DNA of 64,000 bases from Chloracidobacterium sp. (GCA_016716365.1 JADJWM010000006.1:124001-188000); one strand, 5' to 3'. Positions 34,790-43,267 are shown, counted from the stretch's first letter. Notes: generated by a model from the sequence alone, not told the origin. Numbers and translations: made by a program.

Positions 34790-35869
34790 ATGGCCGCATC
34801 TTTTCGATCAATGAGATTATTTTTTGTACCGGTACTTCTTGCCGCTCTGTGCATCGCTGCACTGGGACAGGAGAGGCCTATCTCGCAAACCGAATACGTA
34901 CAGAAGCTCTACGGGATCCAAAGTGCCGCTTCGGCTGACGAACTCGTCGTCGAAGTGCGCCGTCGCGGGGTCGCATTCCCGGTGACCGACGGGATCCGCA
35001 GCCTGACCCGTTCGAAAAGCAAGAATCACGAAGGGCTGAAACGGGCGTTGGAGGAAGCTGAACGTCGGCGTCGAGACCCCGAGGGAACCCGCCTGCCCGC
35101 CCCGGCGGAGGCTGCCTCGGTTTTGGAAAAGACCCGGGCGAATACGCTTGCCCTTGTCGACGACATGCCCGACTTTGTGGTCAAGCAGCTCATCACCCGC
35201 TCAGAAGCGTTCGCCGGGACCGGCAATTGGCGTCCCTACGACAACCTTATAATCGCCGTCAGTTACAGCGCTGAAAAGGGAGAGCAGTACAAAGTGCTAT
35301 CCAAAAACGGCGCTCCGGTTGATTTCCAGACGTCGGGAAGCTACAGCGGCCTTGACGGCGCAACATCGGGCGGCGAGTTCGTTGAAGACCTTCGGAAGAT
35401 CTTCAAGGAAGACAGCAAAACGAGATTCGAGGCCGAAAGCACCGATGTGGTCCGCGGCCGAAAAGCGATCGTCTATAATTACGAAATTGACATTGAGAAC
35501 AATAAGCATGGCGGTGTCGGCCTGAAAGGACCGGTGTACCGTTCATCACCGGCCGGCGAAAAAGGACGTATCTGGATCGACCGCGACAATTTCCGTGTCA
35601 TCCGCATCGAATACGAATTGACCGATATCGAGCCGAACTTCCCCGTAAAAGCCGTTACGAAGACGATCGACTATGATGAGGTAGCGATCGCGGGGGAAAA
35701 CTATCTTCTGCCGGTCCTTTCCGATTTTCGAGGAAAGGTAGAAGGTTCCGGAAAGCTTTTCGAACAACGTAACCTTATCCGCTTCCGCGGTTACCAGAAG
35801 TATGGAACTGAGGTTACGATCGTCGAGGAAGACACGAAGCCGGCCGAAGAGGAGAAACCGAAGCCCTAG
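34790..35869 (+). CDS. Uncharacterised exported protein
   Basis: 359-aa secreted protein that I do not recognise. Start at ATG 34790 or ATG 34811 (MRLFFVPVLLAALCIAALGQE, a clean signal peptide); a start further upstream would sit in the terminator. Residues 30-130 are helical and charged (VEVRRRGVAFPVTDGIRSL, RALEEAERRRRDPEG). From about 145 the protein is beta-rich (DFVVKQLITRSEAFAGTGNWRPYDNLIIAVSY, GRIWIDRDNFRVIRIEYELTDIEP), resembling the lipoprotein-carrier-like beta folds (LolA/LppX shape) found in many Acidobacterial secreted proteins; this is inference. The tail is acidic and proline-rich (EEDTKPAEEEKPKP). The VanX-like gene follows in the same direction. Confidence 0.8.
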   Translation: MAASFRSMRLFFVPVLLAALCIAALGQERPISQTEYVQKLYGIQSAASADELVVEVRRRGVAFPVTDGIRSLTRSKSKNHEGLKRALEEAERRRRDPEGTRLPAPAEAASVLEKTRANTLALVDDMPDFVVKQLITRSEAFAGTGNWRPYDNLIIAVSYSAEKGEQYKVLSKNGAPVDFQTSGSYSGLDGATSGGEFVEDLRKIFKEDSKTRFEAESTDVVRGRKAIVYNYEIDIENNKHGGVGLKGPVYRSSPAGEKGRIWIDRDNFRVIRIEYELTDIEPNFPVKAVTKTIDYDEVAIAGENYLLPVLSDFRGKVEGSGKLFEQRNLIRFRGYQKYGTEVTIVEEDTKPAEEEKPKP

Positions 35870-35983
35870 TTCGGCGCAGGCAATTCTGCATCGGCCGATG
35901 ACGGTCGTTTGGCAAGTCAGTTCACCCGGCGGTTCGCGGCAACGCGTGCCGCCTTTCTCCATCACAAAAACCAAGAGGCATTC

Positions 35984-36577
35984 TTGATCGAACTAATAAA
36001 GCTTGACCCGACCATCAAGCTCGATATTCGCTACGCAACCGCCGATAATTTCGTCGGCCGCAGGGTTTATCCGGAAGCGCGGGTCTTTCTGCAGGAAGAA
36101 GCCGCTCGTGCCGTTGTTCGGGTTCATCGGGAACTCGGCAAAGATGGCCTTGGGCTCGTCATCTTCGACGGCTATCGTCCTTGGTCGATCACAAAGCTCT
36201 TTTGGGAAGTCACCTCTGACGATCAGCGTAAATTCGTCGCGGACCCTGAACGCGGGTCGAAGCACAACCGGGGCTGCGCCGTCGATCTGAGTATCTTCGA
36301 CCGGGATACAGGCCGCGAGCTTGAAATGCCTTCGGGCTACGACGAATTTACCGAACGCGCTTCACCTAACTACACGGGCGGGACCGCCGAACAGACGGCT
36401 AATCGAGAACTTCTGCGCCGGCTGATGGAGTCCGAAGGCTTTACGGTCAATCCGAACGAATGGTGGCATTTCGACTTTATGAATTGGGAGGATCACCCGA
36501 TCCACGACGTTTCTTTTGACGAAGCAGCCGCGATGGCCGCAGCGGTTCAAGATGAAAAGGGCGGCCCTCGGGACTGA
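35984..36577 (+). CDS. D-alanyl-D-alanine dipeptidase (VanX/DdpX family)
   Basis: 197-aa zinc dipeptidase that cleaves D-Ala-D-Ala. Start at TTG 35984, supported by AAGAGG 5 bases upstream and by a normal family length; the frame is open further upstream to the previous gene's stop. Zinc ligands of the SxHxxGxAxD motif are present as SKHNRGCAVD (H94, D101), and the third ligand with catalytic base in EWWHFDF (E159, H162). IFDGYRPWSITKLFW holds the conserved arginine (GYRP). There is no signal peptide, so the enzyme is cytoplasmic. No vanH or vanA is nearby, so cell-wall recycling or peptide use is more likely than glycopeptide resistance. Confidence 0.9.
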   Translation: MIELIKLDPTIKLDIRYATADNFVGRRVYPEARVFLQEEAARAVVRVHRELGKDGLGLVIFDGYRPWSITKLFWEVTSDDQRKFVADPERGSKHNRGCAVDLSIFDRDTGRELEMPSGYDEFTERASPNYTGGTAEQTANRELLRRLMESEGFTVNPNEWWHFDFMNWEDHPIHDVSFDEAAAMAAAVQDEKGGPRD

Positions 36578-36585
36578 CGGCCGCC
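36560..36585. terminator. Hairpin between convergent vanX-like and YceI genes
   Basis: GGCGGCC (36560-36566) pairs with GGCCGCC (36579-36585) around a 12-base loop that contains the stop codon of the VanX-like gene. On the minus strand the stem is followed by CTTTTC, so it fits a terminator of the YceI gene better; on the plus strand TCATTTTAA follows. Confidence 0.6.
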
Positions 36586-36607
36586 TCATTTTAATCTTTG
36601 TTACAAA

Positions 36608-37297
36608 CTATTCGCTTGCCGGGGTCGCAGCCGGTGCGGGCCGCGGCCGATTGGCCTCGATCTGCAAAACGATCTTCACCTCGTCGGAAAGTGTCGGAAC
36701 TCCGTTCGGCATATTTCCCCCGTAATTCACTCCGTAATCTCTTCGATTCAGCGACGTCTCGGCCGTCACCCCCATTTTGCCGCCACTCCGCTGGTCAGGC
36801 GGGATGAAGCCGGTAATGCTGAACGGGAAAGAGATGCTCTTTGTCACTCCCTTAAGTGTGAAATCGCCAGTCACCATCCAGCTGGCTCCGCGTTTTTCGA
36901 CCTTAGTGCTCTTGAACGAGAGCTCGGGGAATTTTTCGACCTCGAAGAAGTCCGCAGACCGCAGGTGGTTGTCGCGATTTACCACGCCCGTATCAACACT
37001 CGTCGCCTTGGCTGTAAACTGGACCGATGATTTCGCCGGGTCTTTGGCGTCGTAGTTGATCGCACCGGTAAAATCCCGAAAGTATCCCGGCACCTCGATC
37101 AGCCCCATGTGCTTCACTTTGAACCCGATAAAGCTGTGTGCCCGGTCCAGATTGTAGGTGCCGGATTCGCCGGTCTGGACCGCGCCGAGCGCCTCAAATC
37201 TCTCAGCTTGGGTCAGCTTGACGGCCTCGGCCCCGGTCTGCAAAAGTACAAAGCCGGCGATCAACAGGCCGACAAACAAAAATACGGTGCGTTTCAT
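36608..37297 (-). CDS. YceI-family protein, exported
   Basis: 229-aa periplasmic lipocalin-like protein of the YceI family, which bind polyisoprenoids. ATG 37297 is chosen because AGGAG lies 8 bases upstream; a GTG at 37306 is possible. Signal peptide at residues 1-25 (KRTVFLFVGLLIAGFVLL...). The YceI fold starts near residue 47 (YNLDRAHSFIGFKVKHMGLIEVPGYFRDFTGAINYD) and shows the family motifs SVDTGVVNRDNHLRSADFFEVEKFPELSFKST and TGDFTLKGVTKSISFPF. The tail is proline- and alanine-rich. In some bacteria YceI is linked with isoprenoid quinone or stress responses; no such partner is adjacent here. Confidence 0.93.
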   Translation of the reverse strand: MKRTVFLFVGLLIAGFVLLQTGAEAVKLTQAERFEALGAVQTGESGTYNLDRAHSFIGFKVKHMGLIEVPGYFRDFTGAINYDAKDPAKSSVQFTAKATSVDTGVVNRDNHLRSADFFEVEKFPELSFKSTKVEKRGASWMVTGDFTLKGVTKSISFPFSITGFIPPDQRSGGKMGVTAETSLNRRDYGVNYGGNMPNGVPTLSDEVKIVLQIEANRPRPAPAATPASE

Positions 37298-37495
37298 TTC
37301 GATCACTCCTGATTTAATTGATTTGAATCATAGCGATGCGCGGACGGCGTCACCGCCGAACGGCCGGCTACCCTGATCGATCATTCGATTTCTAAGGGTC
37401 GCTGCACCGATCCCCGGTATCAGCGGCCATGCATTCCGCGCTTTTTGCTACTATTACACATTATCCATTTAGTTTGAAATAAGGAGCCAAGCAAG

Positions 37496-38008
37496 GTGTA
37501 TAAGCCCCACCCGACAGAATACGACGCTTATTATTCCAAATACGTTTCCCTCGTTCCTGAAAACGACATCCGCCAGGCTTATGCCGATCAGCCGGCCGAA
37601 CTTCGCCGAACTTTTGATGGCCAGGAAGAAAGCGTTGGCCTGTTTGCCTACGAGCCCGGCAAATGGACCGTCAAGGAAGTTCTTAGCCATATCATCGACG
37701 GCGAGCGTGTGTTCGCCTATCGGATGCACCGCATCTCTCGCGGCGACGAAACGCCGATCGAGGGTTTCGAGCAGGACGGCTATATCGAAAACTCGAACGC
37801 CAACGACCGCCCGTTTGAGAACCTGCTCCGGGAATTCGAGCTCGCACGGGCGGCGAATGTACTGATGCTCAACAACATGGACGAAGCCGCCCTCTCTCGG
37901 ATGGGAACGGCCAGCGGTCTGCCGGTCTCGGTCCGGGCCCTTGCAAACATCTCGATCGGCCACGTTCGCCATCACCTCGCGATCTTAAATGAACGCTACC
38001 TCGCCTGA
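37496..38008 (+). CDS. DinB/YfiT-family protein
   Basis: 170-aa four-helix-bundle protein of the DinB superfamily, which includes metal-dependent thiol transferases such as bacillithiol S-transferase. Start GTG 37496 with AAGGAG 9 bases upstream. Metal-ligand histidines appear in VKEVLSHIIDGERVFAYRM (about residue 64) and in ISIGHVRHHLAILNERYL (about residues 156-160), at the positions expected for the family's three-His site. The stop is directly followed by the GTG start of the BaiN-like flavoprotein gene, so the two are co-transcribed. Since bshB1 lies 2.8 kb away, a bacillithiol-linked detoxification role is plausible but not shown. Confidence 0.85.
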   Translation: MYKPHPTEYDAYYSKYVSLVPENDIRQAYADQPAELRRTFDGQEESVGLFAYEPGKWTVKEVLSHIIDGERVFAYRMHRISRGDETPIEGFEQDGYIENSNANDRPFENLLREFELARAANVLMLNNMDEAALSRMGTASGLPVSVRALANISIGHVRHHLAILNERYLA

Positions 38009-39169
38009 GTGGAGTTCGACGTTCTCATCATCGGAGGCGGAGCGGCAGGCCTTTTCTGCGCGATCGAGTCGTCTCGCCGGGGCCGCAGGACGCTGCTTAT
38101 CGAGCACGGCCCGCGTGTCGGCCGAAAGATCATTATTTCCGGCGGCGGCCGCTGCAACTTCACTAATTTAGGCACCGCACCCGAAAATTTCATCTCCGAG
38201 AATCCTCATTTCTGCCGCTCGGCCCTAGCACGCTATACGCCCGACGATTTCGTCAAGCTGGTACGCAAACACCGGATCGAGTACTACGAAAAGAAACTCG
38301 GCCAGCTGTTCTGCCGCGACAGTTCCCGCAGGATCGTCGATATGCTGCTGGCGGAATGTGAACGTGCGGGGGTCACCGTAAATGTCGGCTGCAGCGTCAC
38401 GCGGATCTCGAAAGACCGCCGCTTTCGAGTCGAAACCAAACAAGGAAGCTATCTGGCCGATAATGTGGTGATCGCCACCGGCGGCCTTTCGTTTCCTAAG
38501 ATCGGTGCCTCGCCGTTCGGCTATCAGATCGCACGGCAATTCGGCATCGAACAGGTTCCCACGCGGCCTTCGCTGGTCGCGCTCGTTCGGCCAAAGGGCG
38601 AAGCACGCTCCGAACTTGCCGGCATTTCCGTCGACGCAGAGGTTACCGCCGACGGCCATACCTTCCGCGAGAACATCCTCTTCACGCACCGCGGAATGTC
38701 GGGCCCGGCGATCCTGCAGGCCTCGAATTACTGGCACAAGGAGAGTCCGCTGCACCTTGACCTTATGCCGGAATTGGACGTCAAAGATCTTCTCAACTCG
38801 GCCAGCGGCCGGGCCGTTCAGGTTTCAAACTTCCTGACCGGATATCTTCCGGCGAGATTTGTCGAAACGCTTCCCGAAAAGGCGTTGCTTGGCCGAAGGC
38901 TCAACAGCCTCAGCGACCGAGAGATCGACCGTGTTTCGGAAATGCTTCATGACTGGCACGTAAAATTCGTCGATACCGAGGGATATGGCCGGGCCGAGGT
39001 AACCCTCGGCGGCGTTTCGACCAAAGAGCTTTCGTCGCAGACCATGGAGTCCCGCAAAGTGCCCGGTCTTTACTTCATCGGCGAGGTCGTCGATGTGACC
39101 GGCTGGCTCGGCGGGTACAATTTTCAATGGGCCTGGGCGTCCGGCTTTGCAGCCGGCAACGCCGTCTGA
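38009..39169 (+). CDS. HI0933/BaiN-type FAD-dependent oxidoreductase
   Basis: 386-aa flavoprotein of the HI0933/YhiN/BaiN family. The GTG start at 38009 follows the DinB stop directly (TGAGTG) and opens with the FAD-binding motif VLIIGGGAAGLFCAIESSRRGRRTLLIE. Further signatures are KIIISGGGRCNFTN (about residues 42-55), DNVVIATGGLSFPKIGASPFGYQIARQFG (about 150-180), FTHRGMSGPAIL, and the C-terminal FAD motif KVPGLYFIGEVVDVTGWLGGYNFQWAWASG. Length is normal for the family. The substrate is not known; relatives reduce bile-acid intermediates or have unknown roles. Confidence 0.93.
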   Translation: MEFDVLIIGGGAAGLFCAIESSRRGRRTLLIEHGPRVGRKIIISGGGRCNFTNLGTAPENFISENPHFCRSALARYTPDDFVKLVRKHRIEYYEKKLGQLFCRDSSRRIVDMLLAECERAGVTVNVGCSVTRISKDRRFRVETKQGSYLADNVVIATGGLSFPKIGASPFGYQIARQFGIEQVPTRPSLVALVRPKGEARSELAGISVDAEVTADGHTFRENILFTHRGMSGPAILQASNYWHKESPLHLDLMPELDVKDLLNSASGRAVQVSNFLTGYLPARFVETLPEKALLGRRLNSLSDREIDRVSEMLHDWHVKFVDTEGYGRAEVTLGGVSTKELSSQTMESRKVPGLYFIGEVVDVTGWLGGYNFQWAWASGFAAGNAV

Positions 39170-39198
39170 TGTTTTTCTGGTCATGTCCAGGCTTCGTC

Positions 39199-40020
39199 TC
39201 ACCCTTCGCGAAAATCCGCGATGTCCATCCCAAACCGCTCCTTCACGTATTCTTCCGCTGATCGGTTCACGTTCTTCAGGTTCTCAAGCCGCCTCGAAGA
39301 TTTCGCGATGTGCGTCTTCGCCCTCTCGGCCATTTGTTTCAGCAGATCGCGGCCCCCTTCGGCCTCGTCGGCCGCCTTGCGGCTTAGAGAATAAACTTCC
39401 GAATCAACGGCCGCGGCTTTTTCGGCGGCGATCTCGGCGAACCTCCGTTTCATCTGCGCGATCTGCCTGATCGCCCTGACCAGCCGGTCGCCGGCCGTCT
39501 CGCCCACAACCGCTTCCGGGCTAATGCGGATGTCGGCGGCCAGCCGCCGGAGTTTTCCCTGGTCGCCCTCGGAGTATGCCCGGTTCAGTTCGGCCATCAG
39601 CGAATGCCGCCTTTCTTTTTCACCGTCGTCCAACGCAAGGTCGGGATGGATCGACCGAGCAAGATCGTGATAGGCCTTTCGGGCCTCGGCGGTCGGCTCC
39701 CATGTTTCGGTCTCGCGGTCTTCGGCAGCTTTTGCCCGGGCGGCCGATTCTTCCGCAGCACGCCTTAGCTCTTCGACCTTTTTCTTGATCTCCTCATCAT
39801 CCGGAACGAGCTTTAGCTCCTCCTCGGCGATCTGTGCGTCGATCTCGTCCTGCTCCGCGTAAAGCCGGCCGACCTCCATCGTGTATCTTGCCTCGAAGCG
39901 CTCGAGTTCTGCCCGCAGGTCGGCCATCTCTTCTTCGGCATCGGCCAAACGTTCGGCAAGCCGGTCAACGACGCGCTGCTTCTTCGCGAGTTCGATCTCT
40001 TCAGGTGCAAGTTCGTTCAT
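39199..40020 (-). CDS. Coiled-coil protein with J-domain-like segment
   Basis: 273-aa cytoplasmic protein, start ATG 40020 (MNELAPEEIELAKKQRV). Residues 10-110 are a long charged coiled coil (VVDRLAERLADAEEEMADLRAELERF, IKKKVEELRRAAEESAARAKAAEDRE). Residues about 113-160 resemble a DnaJ J-domain: AYHDLARSIHPDLALDDGEKERRHSLMAELNRAYSEGDQGKL, including the HPD tripeptide that contacts DnaK. The rest is again helical (IRQIAQMKRRFAEIAAEKAAA). No zinc finger or client-binding domain of DnaJ is present. It is 26 bases after bshB1 in the same direction, so it probably shares its transcript. A specialised DnaK co-chaperone is a reasonable inference. Confidence 0.78.
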   Translation of the reverse strand: MNELAPEEIELAKKQRVVDRLAERLADAEEEMADLRAELERFEARYTMEVGRLYAEQDEIDAQIAEEELKLVPDDEEIKKKVEELRRAAEESAARAKAAEDRETETWEPTAEARKAYHDLARSIHPDLALDDGEKERRHSLMAELNRAYSEGDQGKLRRLAADIRISPEAVVGETAGDRLVRAIRQIAQMKRRFAEIAAEKAAAVDSEVYSLSRKAADEAEGGRDLLKQMAERAKTHIAKSSRRLENLKNVNRSAEEYVKERFGMDIADFREG

Positions 40021-40046
40021 AGTCCGTACGGCCAACGGAGCCTGTT

Positions 40047-40781
40047 TTACGAATAAAGGTTCATCGGCCGCGTCAACAGATCGACCGGGTCGTCAATATT
40101 AAGGGCCTCTCGGACATAGAATGGTTCACCGAACTCGACACCGATCAGCGAACCGAAATAGCTGGAACGGCTTTCAAGCTCGGCCAGGAAGCGTTCGCCG
40201 GTCAGCCGCGTCTCCGGTTCGGAAGAGTTCGGGTCGTGGAACTGCGACGCGTGTGCCCTGATCGCCTCCATCTTGACCGCGTGAAATGCCGAAACATCGA
40301 CGATAAAGCTCGGCGGTACATTTCGCGAGAATACGCTGTGAGCGACCATCGGCACCGCGATCTTCTCGTCTCCGCTCTCGGGATCGTAGTTCTTCATACT
40401 GGCCAGCCTGGCCGCCTCGCGAACAAGCCGAGCAATGTGGTCGTGGTCGGGATGCGGATCGTCGATCTGGTGGGTCAGGATCAACCGCGGCTTCAGCCTT
40501 CGCAGCACCTTGACCATCTTTCCCCGCGATTCGTAGTCAACAAATACGTGTCCATCTGCGAGTTCCAGATTCTCTCGGACATCCAGTTGTAGGATCTCGG
40601 CCGCTTCCTCGGCCTCGCGAGCCCGGCCTTCGGGCGTTCCGCGCGTGCCCATCTCGCCCCGCGTTACGTCCAAAGCGCCGGTGCGGTGCCCCAGGCTCTT
40701 CAGCTTCAGCATCGTACCGCCCACGCCCATTTCCAGGTCATCGGGGTGGGCGAAGACAGCAAGTATGTCCACTGTGGTCAT
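40047..40781 (-). CDS. bshB1: Bacillithiol biosynthesis deacetylase BshB1
   Basis: 244-aa PIG-L-family zinc deacetylase that removes the acetyl group from GlcNAc-malate in bacillithiol synthesis. Family motifs: zinc-binding AVFAHPDDLEMGVGGTMLKL (residues about 8-28), DVTRGEMGTRGTPEGRAREAEEAAEILQL (about 39-66), LILTHQIDDPHPDHDHIARLVREAARLA (about 100-127, second zinc histidines), and the C-terminal ERFLAELESRSSYFGSLIGVEFGEPF that distinguishes BshB1 from other PIG-L proteins. bshA and bshC are not in the window. It is divergent from an MBL hydrolase gene, with a large palindrome filling most of the 99-bp gap. Confidence 0.92.
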   Translation of the reverse strand: MTTVDILAVFAHPDDLEMGVGGTMLKLKSLGHRTGALDVTRGEMGTRGTPEGRAREAEEAAEILQLDVRENLELADGHVFVDYESRGKMVKVLRRLKPRLILTHQIDDPHPDHDHIARLVREAARLASMKNYDPESGDEKIAVPMVAHSVFSRNVPPSFIVDVSAFHAVKMEAIRAHASQFHDPNSSEPETRLTGERFLAELESRSSYFGSLIGVEFGEPFYVREALNIDDPVDLLTRPMNLYS

Positions 40782-40794
40782 AGGGTTAAATCTA

Positions 40795-40873
40795 ATGCGG
40801 AAGCCCGCGCGTAAGCAAGGGCTTGATGTGCGGGTTGAGCATTAGGCCCTCGCTCACGCGCGGGCTTCTGCAT
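40795..40873. repeat. Family B palindromic repeat between divergent genes
   Basis: 28-bp arms, ATGCGGAAGCCCGCGCGTAA... at 40795-40822 and its inverse at 40846-40873, with 3 mismatches and a 23-base loop. It occupies 79 of 99 bases between bshB1 and the MBL gene. A degenerate second copy is at 48104-48181. Confidence 0.9.
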
Positions 40874-40889
40874 TGCTAGAATGGTTTCT

Positions 40890-41660
40890 ATGAAACTCAT
40901 TGTTCTAGGCTCCGGAACCTCTGTCCCGCATCCTTCCCGCTCGAGTTCAGCTTACTGGCTGGGATCGGGCGGCAGCAAGGTGCTTCTGGATTGCTCGGTC
41001 TCGGCCGTGCTCAGAATGTGCGAAGAGGGCCTGGATTGGGCCGGGCTCGACTCCATCTGGATCTCTCATTTTCACCTCGACCACGTCGGGGGCCTGGCCC
41101 CGTTCCTAGCCGGCACTCGGCACAGCCGGGAAATGAAAAAGAGGACGAAGCCGCTAACCATTTTTGGCGGCCCTGGGTTGAAGGAACTGATCCAGACGTT
41201 CAGCGATGCAAGAAACTACAAGCTGTTCGATCAGCCGTTTCCCCTGGAGTTCGTCGAGGTCGAACCGCTTGAGAGTTTCCATCTCGCCCCGGGTCTCGAC
41301 GCCGTCGCCCTGAGCACGCCGCACACCGACGAGAGCCACGCCCTGCACATCCGCGACGCGGCCGGCGCCACGCTCGTTTACACCGCCGACACCGGCTTCT
41401 ACGACGTGATCAGTTCGTTTGCCCGCAAGGTGGACCTTCTCGTGATCGAGGCCTCTTTTCCCGCCGACAAACCGGGTCCCAAACACCTGGAATTGGCCGA
41501 GGCGATGTGGATCGTCAGAAAGGCCGAGCCCAAACGCGCCGTTCTGACCCATTTGTATCCGGATTGGGACGGCGTCGACCTCGCGGCCGAAGCTGCCAAA
41601 TTTTCGCCGCCCTGCGAGATCATCGAGGCCCGGGACGGCCTGAGACTCGAAATAGGCTGA
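40890..41660 (+). CDS. Metallo-beta-lactamase-fold hydrolase (RNase Z-like)
   Basis: 256-aa cytoplasmic hydrolase from ATG 40890 (MKLIVLGSGTSVPHPSRSSSAYWL); an in-frame ATG at 40881 is also possible. The N-terminus and length resemble the RNase Z/MBL group. The zinc motif HxHxDH is in ISHFHLDHVGGLAPFL (H60, H62, D64, H65); further ligands are expected in STPHTDESHALHIRD, VYTADTG (Asp) and AVLTHLYPDW (His). The RNase Z exosite for tRNA is not obvious, so the substrate is open. A TAGAAT at 40877-40882 could serve as -10, which would make the transcript start at or just before ATG 40890. Confidence 0.88.
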   Translation: MKLIVLGSGTSVPHPSRSSSAYWLGSGGSKVLLDCSVSAVLRMCEEGLDWAGLDSIWISHFHLDHVGGLAPFLAGTRHSREMKKRTKPLTIFGGPGLKELIQTFSDARNYKLFDQPFPLEFVEVEPLESFHLAPGLDAVALSTPHTDESHALHIRDAAGATLVYTADTGFYDVISSFARKVDLLVIEASFPADKPGPKHLELAEAMWIVRKAEPKRAVLTHLYPDWDGVDLAAEAAKFSPPCEIIEARDGLRLEIG

Positions 41661-41683
41661 ACGGCGTTCCGGCGTGTTCTGTC

Positions 41684-41768
41684 CGTCCCCTTCAGGGACG
41701 GGAGTGGGTGTCGCCTGTTGCCGTCGGGTTCCACCCGACGCTATTGAATTCGTCCCTTTCAGGGACAA
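41684..41768. repeat. Family C palindromic repeat, copy 1
   Basis: Three hairpins in a row: GTCCCCTTCAGGGAC (41685-41699), CGTCGGGTTCCACCCGACG (41722-41740) and GTCCCTTTCAGGGAC, the last joined by CTATTGAATTC. Nearly the same arrangement recurs at 43183-43267. It lies after the MBL gene, before the convergent lipoprotein gene. Confidence 0.9.
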
Positions 41769-41796
41769 AAATCTTCGTTTATTGTTTGAATTCGAT

Positions 41797-42975
41797 CTAG
41801 AGAATTTGGATAACTCCACCCTTTTTCAGGATCCATACCCGATCAGGCGGTGGTTTGGTCCGCCGATCTGGGTCTAAAGGTGGTGATGCTACGACAACAA
41901 TAGTTCCGTCGTTTTCTTCGATGAGGCTACCTCGGAGATCCGTCCCCGGTTCGAAAGGCACGTCGTAAAGCTTTTTCCATTCTCCCCGAAATTCGTATAT
42001 TCCTTGGCCCGAGAACCAGACTAAGAGGTTTCCCTCAGAACTTATCGCAAAAGTTTCGACTTCGCCCAGCGTTAGGACCGGTTCGGGTCCGGCCGTTGTG
42101 ATACGAAAGATCTTTCCGGTCCGGGTGGTCGCGTACATGGTATTGTTCCTTGACACGACCTTATCAACGAAGAAATCAGGCGTTCCTTTGAGATTCACTA
42201 CTCTCCACGAATTGTCACGCTTACAGGCGACGATGTCGGTTTGCCTCGAGAAATCTTCATGAACTGGTCGCCCCTCAGATATTGATTTCCCGATCGAATC
42301 CGCTATGAGGACTGCACACAATTCATTACCGACGATCCCAATCTCCTTCAGACACCCATTTTCAACGGACCTTATTGAATTCTCCAATCTACAACCCATG
42401 TCTGGAAACTGAAAGGCTTTCCAGTTCCTATCTCCTTCGTGGATCCAGGCTCGAGTTACGTTGGGCAGGGTGAATCGATGTTTATTGAGCAACACAAATT
42501 CATCGTTGTAACTAAATCCATCAAAACCGACATTTACATCTTCTCGCGAATAGTACTCGGGCTCGGGAAGCTCGGGAAATTCCTGGGAGCTCCAGTTATC
42601 GCCGTCAAACCGAACGAGGCGAAGTCCACGGTGATCGTAAAACCAGAGATTCCCCGAAACACGATCCACTCCCACCTCATCGAACTCATCCCAATCGGCC
42701 CTGCGGCATTTATAAAGTCGGTCAAGTCGCTCACCGGTCAACTCTAAAATTGCGCCCGAGGTTGACAGGTATATCTTTTCGTTGAAAAACGTGATTGCAG
42801 AGACCGTCAAGGATTTGCGTAGTGTCTCGTATTTATTAAGTGCGTTTTCACCCTCGAAAGCGGTAGGGCAGGTTGGGTAAGGGTCAAAAAGAATGCACGA
42901 CGGTACCGCGAAACAAAGAAACACCACGATGGCAAAGGCACCTAAATTTACTCTGGACACAGTACGGAGTTTCAT
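41797..42975 (-). CDS. Uncharacterised lipoprotein, beta-propeller-like
   Basis: 392-aa putative lipoprotein from ATG 42975 (a TTG at 42987 is less likely). Signal peptide MKLRTVSRVNLGAFAIVVFLCFAVPSC ends in a lipobox-like VPSC. The mature part contains repeated units of the type 'I[YF]LSTSGAILELTGERLDRLYKC', 'GNLWFYDHRGLRLVRFDGDNW', 'MYATTRTGKIFRI', 'GNLLVWFSGQGIYEFRGEWKKLYD', about 40-50 residues apart, as in beta-propeller proteins. GC content is visibly lower than in its neighbours and it lies between two members of repeat family C, so it may be an accessory gene. Function unknown. Confidence 0.7.
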   Translation of the reverse strand: MKLRTVSRVNLGAFAIVVFLCFAVPSCILFDPYPTCPTAFEGENALNKYETLRKSLTVSAITFFNEKIYLSTSGAILELTGERLDRLYKCRRADWDEFDEVGVDRVSGNLWFYDHRGLRLVRFDGDNWSSQEFPELPEPEYYSREDVNVGFDGFSYNDEFVLLNKHRFTLPNVTRAWIHEGDRNWKAFQFPDMGCRLENSIRSVENGCLKEIGIVGNELCAVLIADSIGKSISEGRPVHEDFSRQTDIVACKRDNSWRVVNLKGTPDFFVDKVVSRNNTMYATTRTGKIFRITTAGPEPVLTLGEVETFAISSEGNLLVWFSGQGIYEFRGEWKKLYDVPFEPGTDLRGSLIEENDGTIVVVASPPLDPDRRTKPPPDRVWILKKGGVIQIL

Positions 42976-43065
42976 TTTGAAGGACAAATCAGGTGTTAGC
43001 GATCAATTTCAGCCTAGGACAAAAACTTAGTTTGTGTCCAGAACTCCGCCGAAACCTTTGGCTTT

Positions 43066-43267
43066 CCCCGAAGGGGATAAATTCAATAGCGTGGGGTGGA
43101 GCGAGGGAACCGAGCGAAACCCTACGAAACGACGGGTTATCGAATGCGCTCCCTGAAGGGGAGCAATTGAAGGCATGCGGTGCGTCCCCTTCAGGGACGG
43201 TAGTTGTGTCGAGGCGTTGTCGTCGGGTTTCACCCGACGCTATTGAATGCGTCCCTTTCAGGGACAA
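43066..43267. repeat. Family C palindromic repeats, copy 2 with extra hairpins
   Basis: Hairpins CCCCGAAGGGG (43066-43076), GCTCCCTGAAGGGGAGC (43148-43164), GTCCCCTTCAGGGAC (near 43184-43198), CGTCGGGTTTCACCCGACG (43221-43239) and GTCCCTTTCAGGGAC, with the linker CTATTGAATGC. The right part (43183-43267) matches copy 1 at 41684 closely. It lies between the lipoprotein gene and the RAYT locus. Confidence 0.88.

Noticed and set aside
35984..36577. Vancomycin resistance cluster around the VanX-like gene
   Set aside because: No vanH, vanA/B ligase, or vanRS two-component genes nearby; a housekeeping dipeptidase is more likely.
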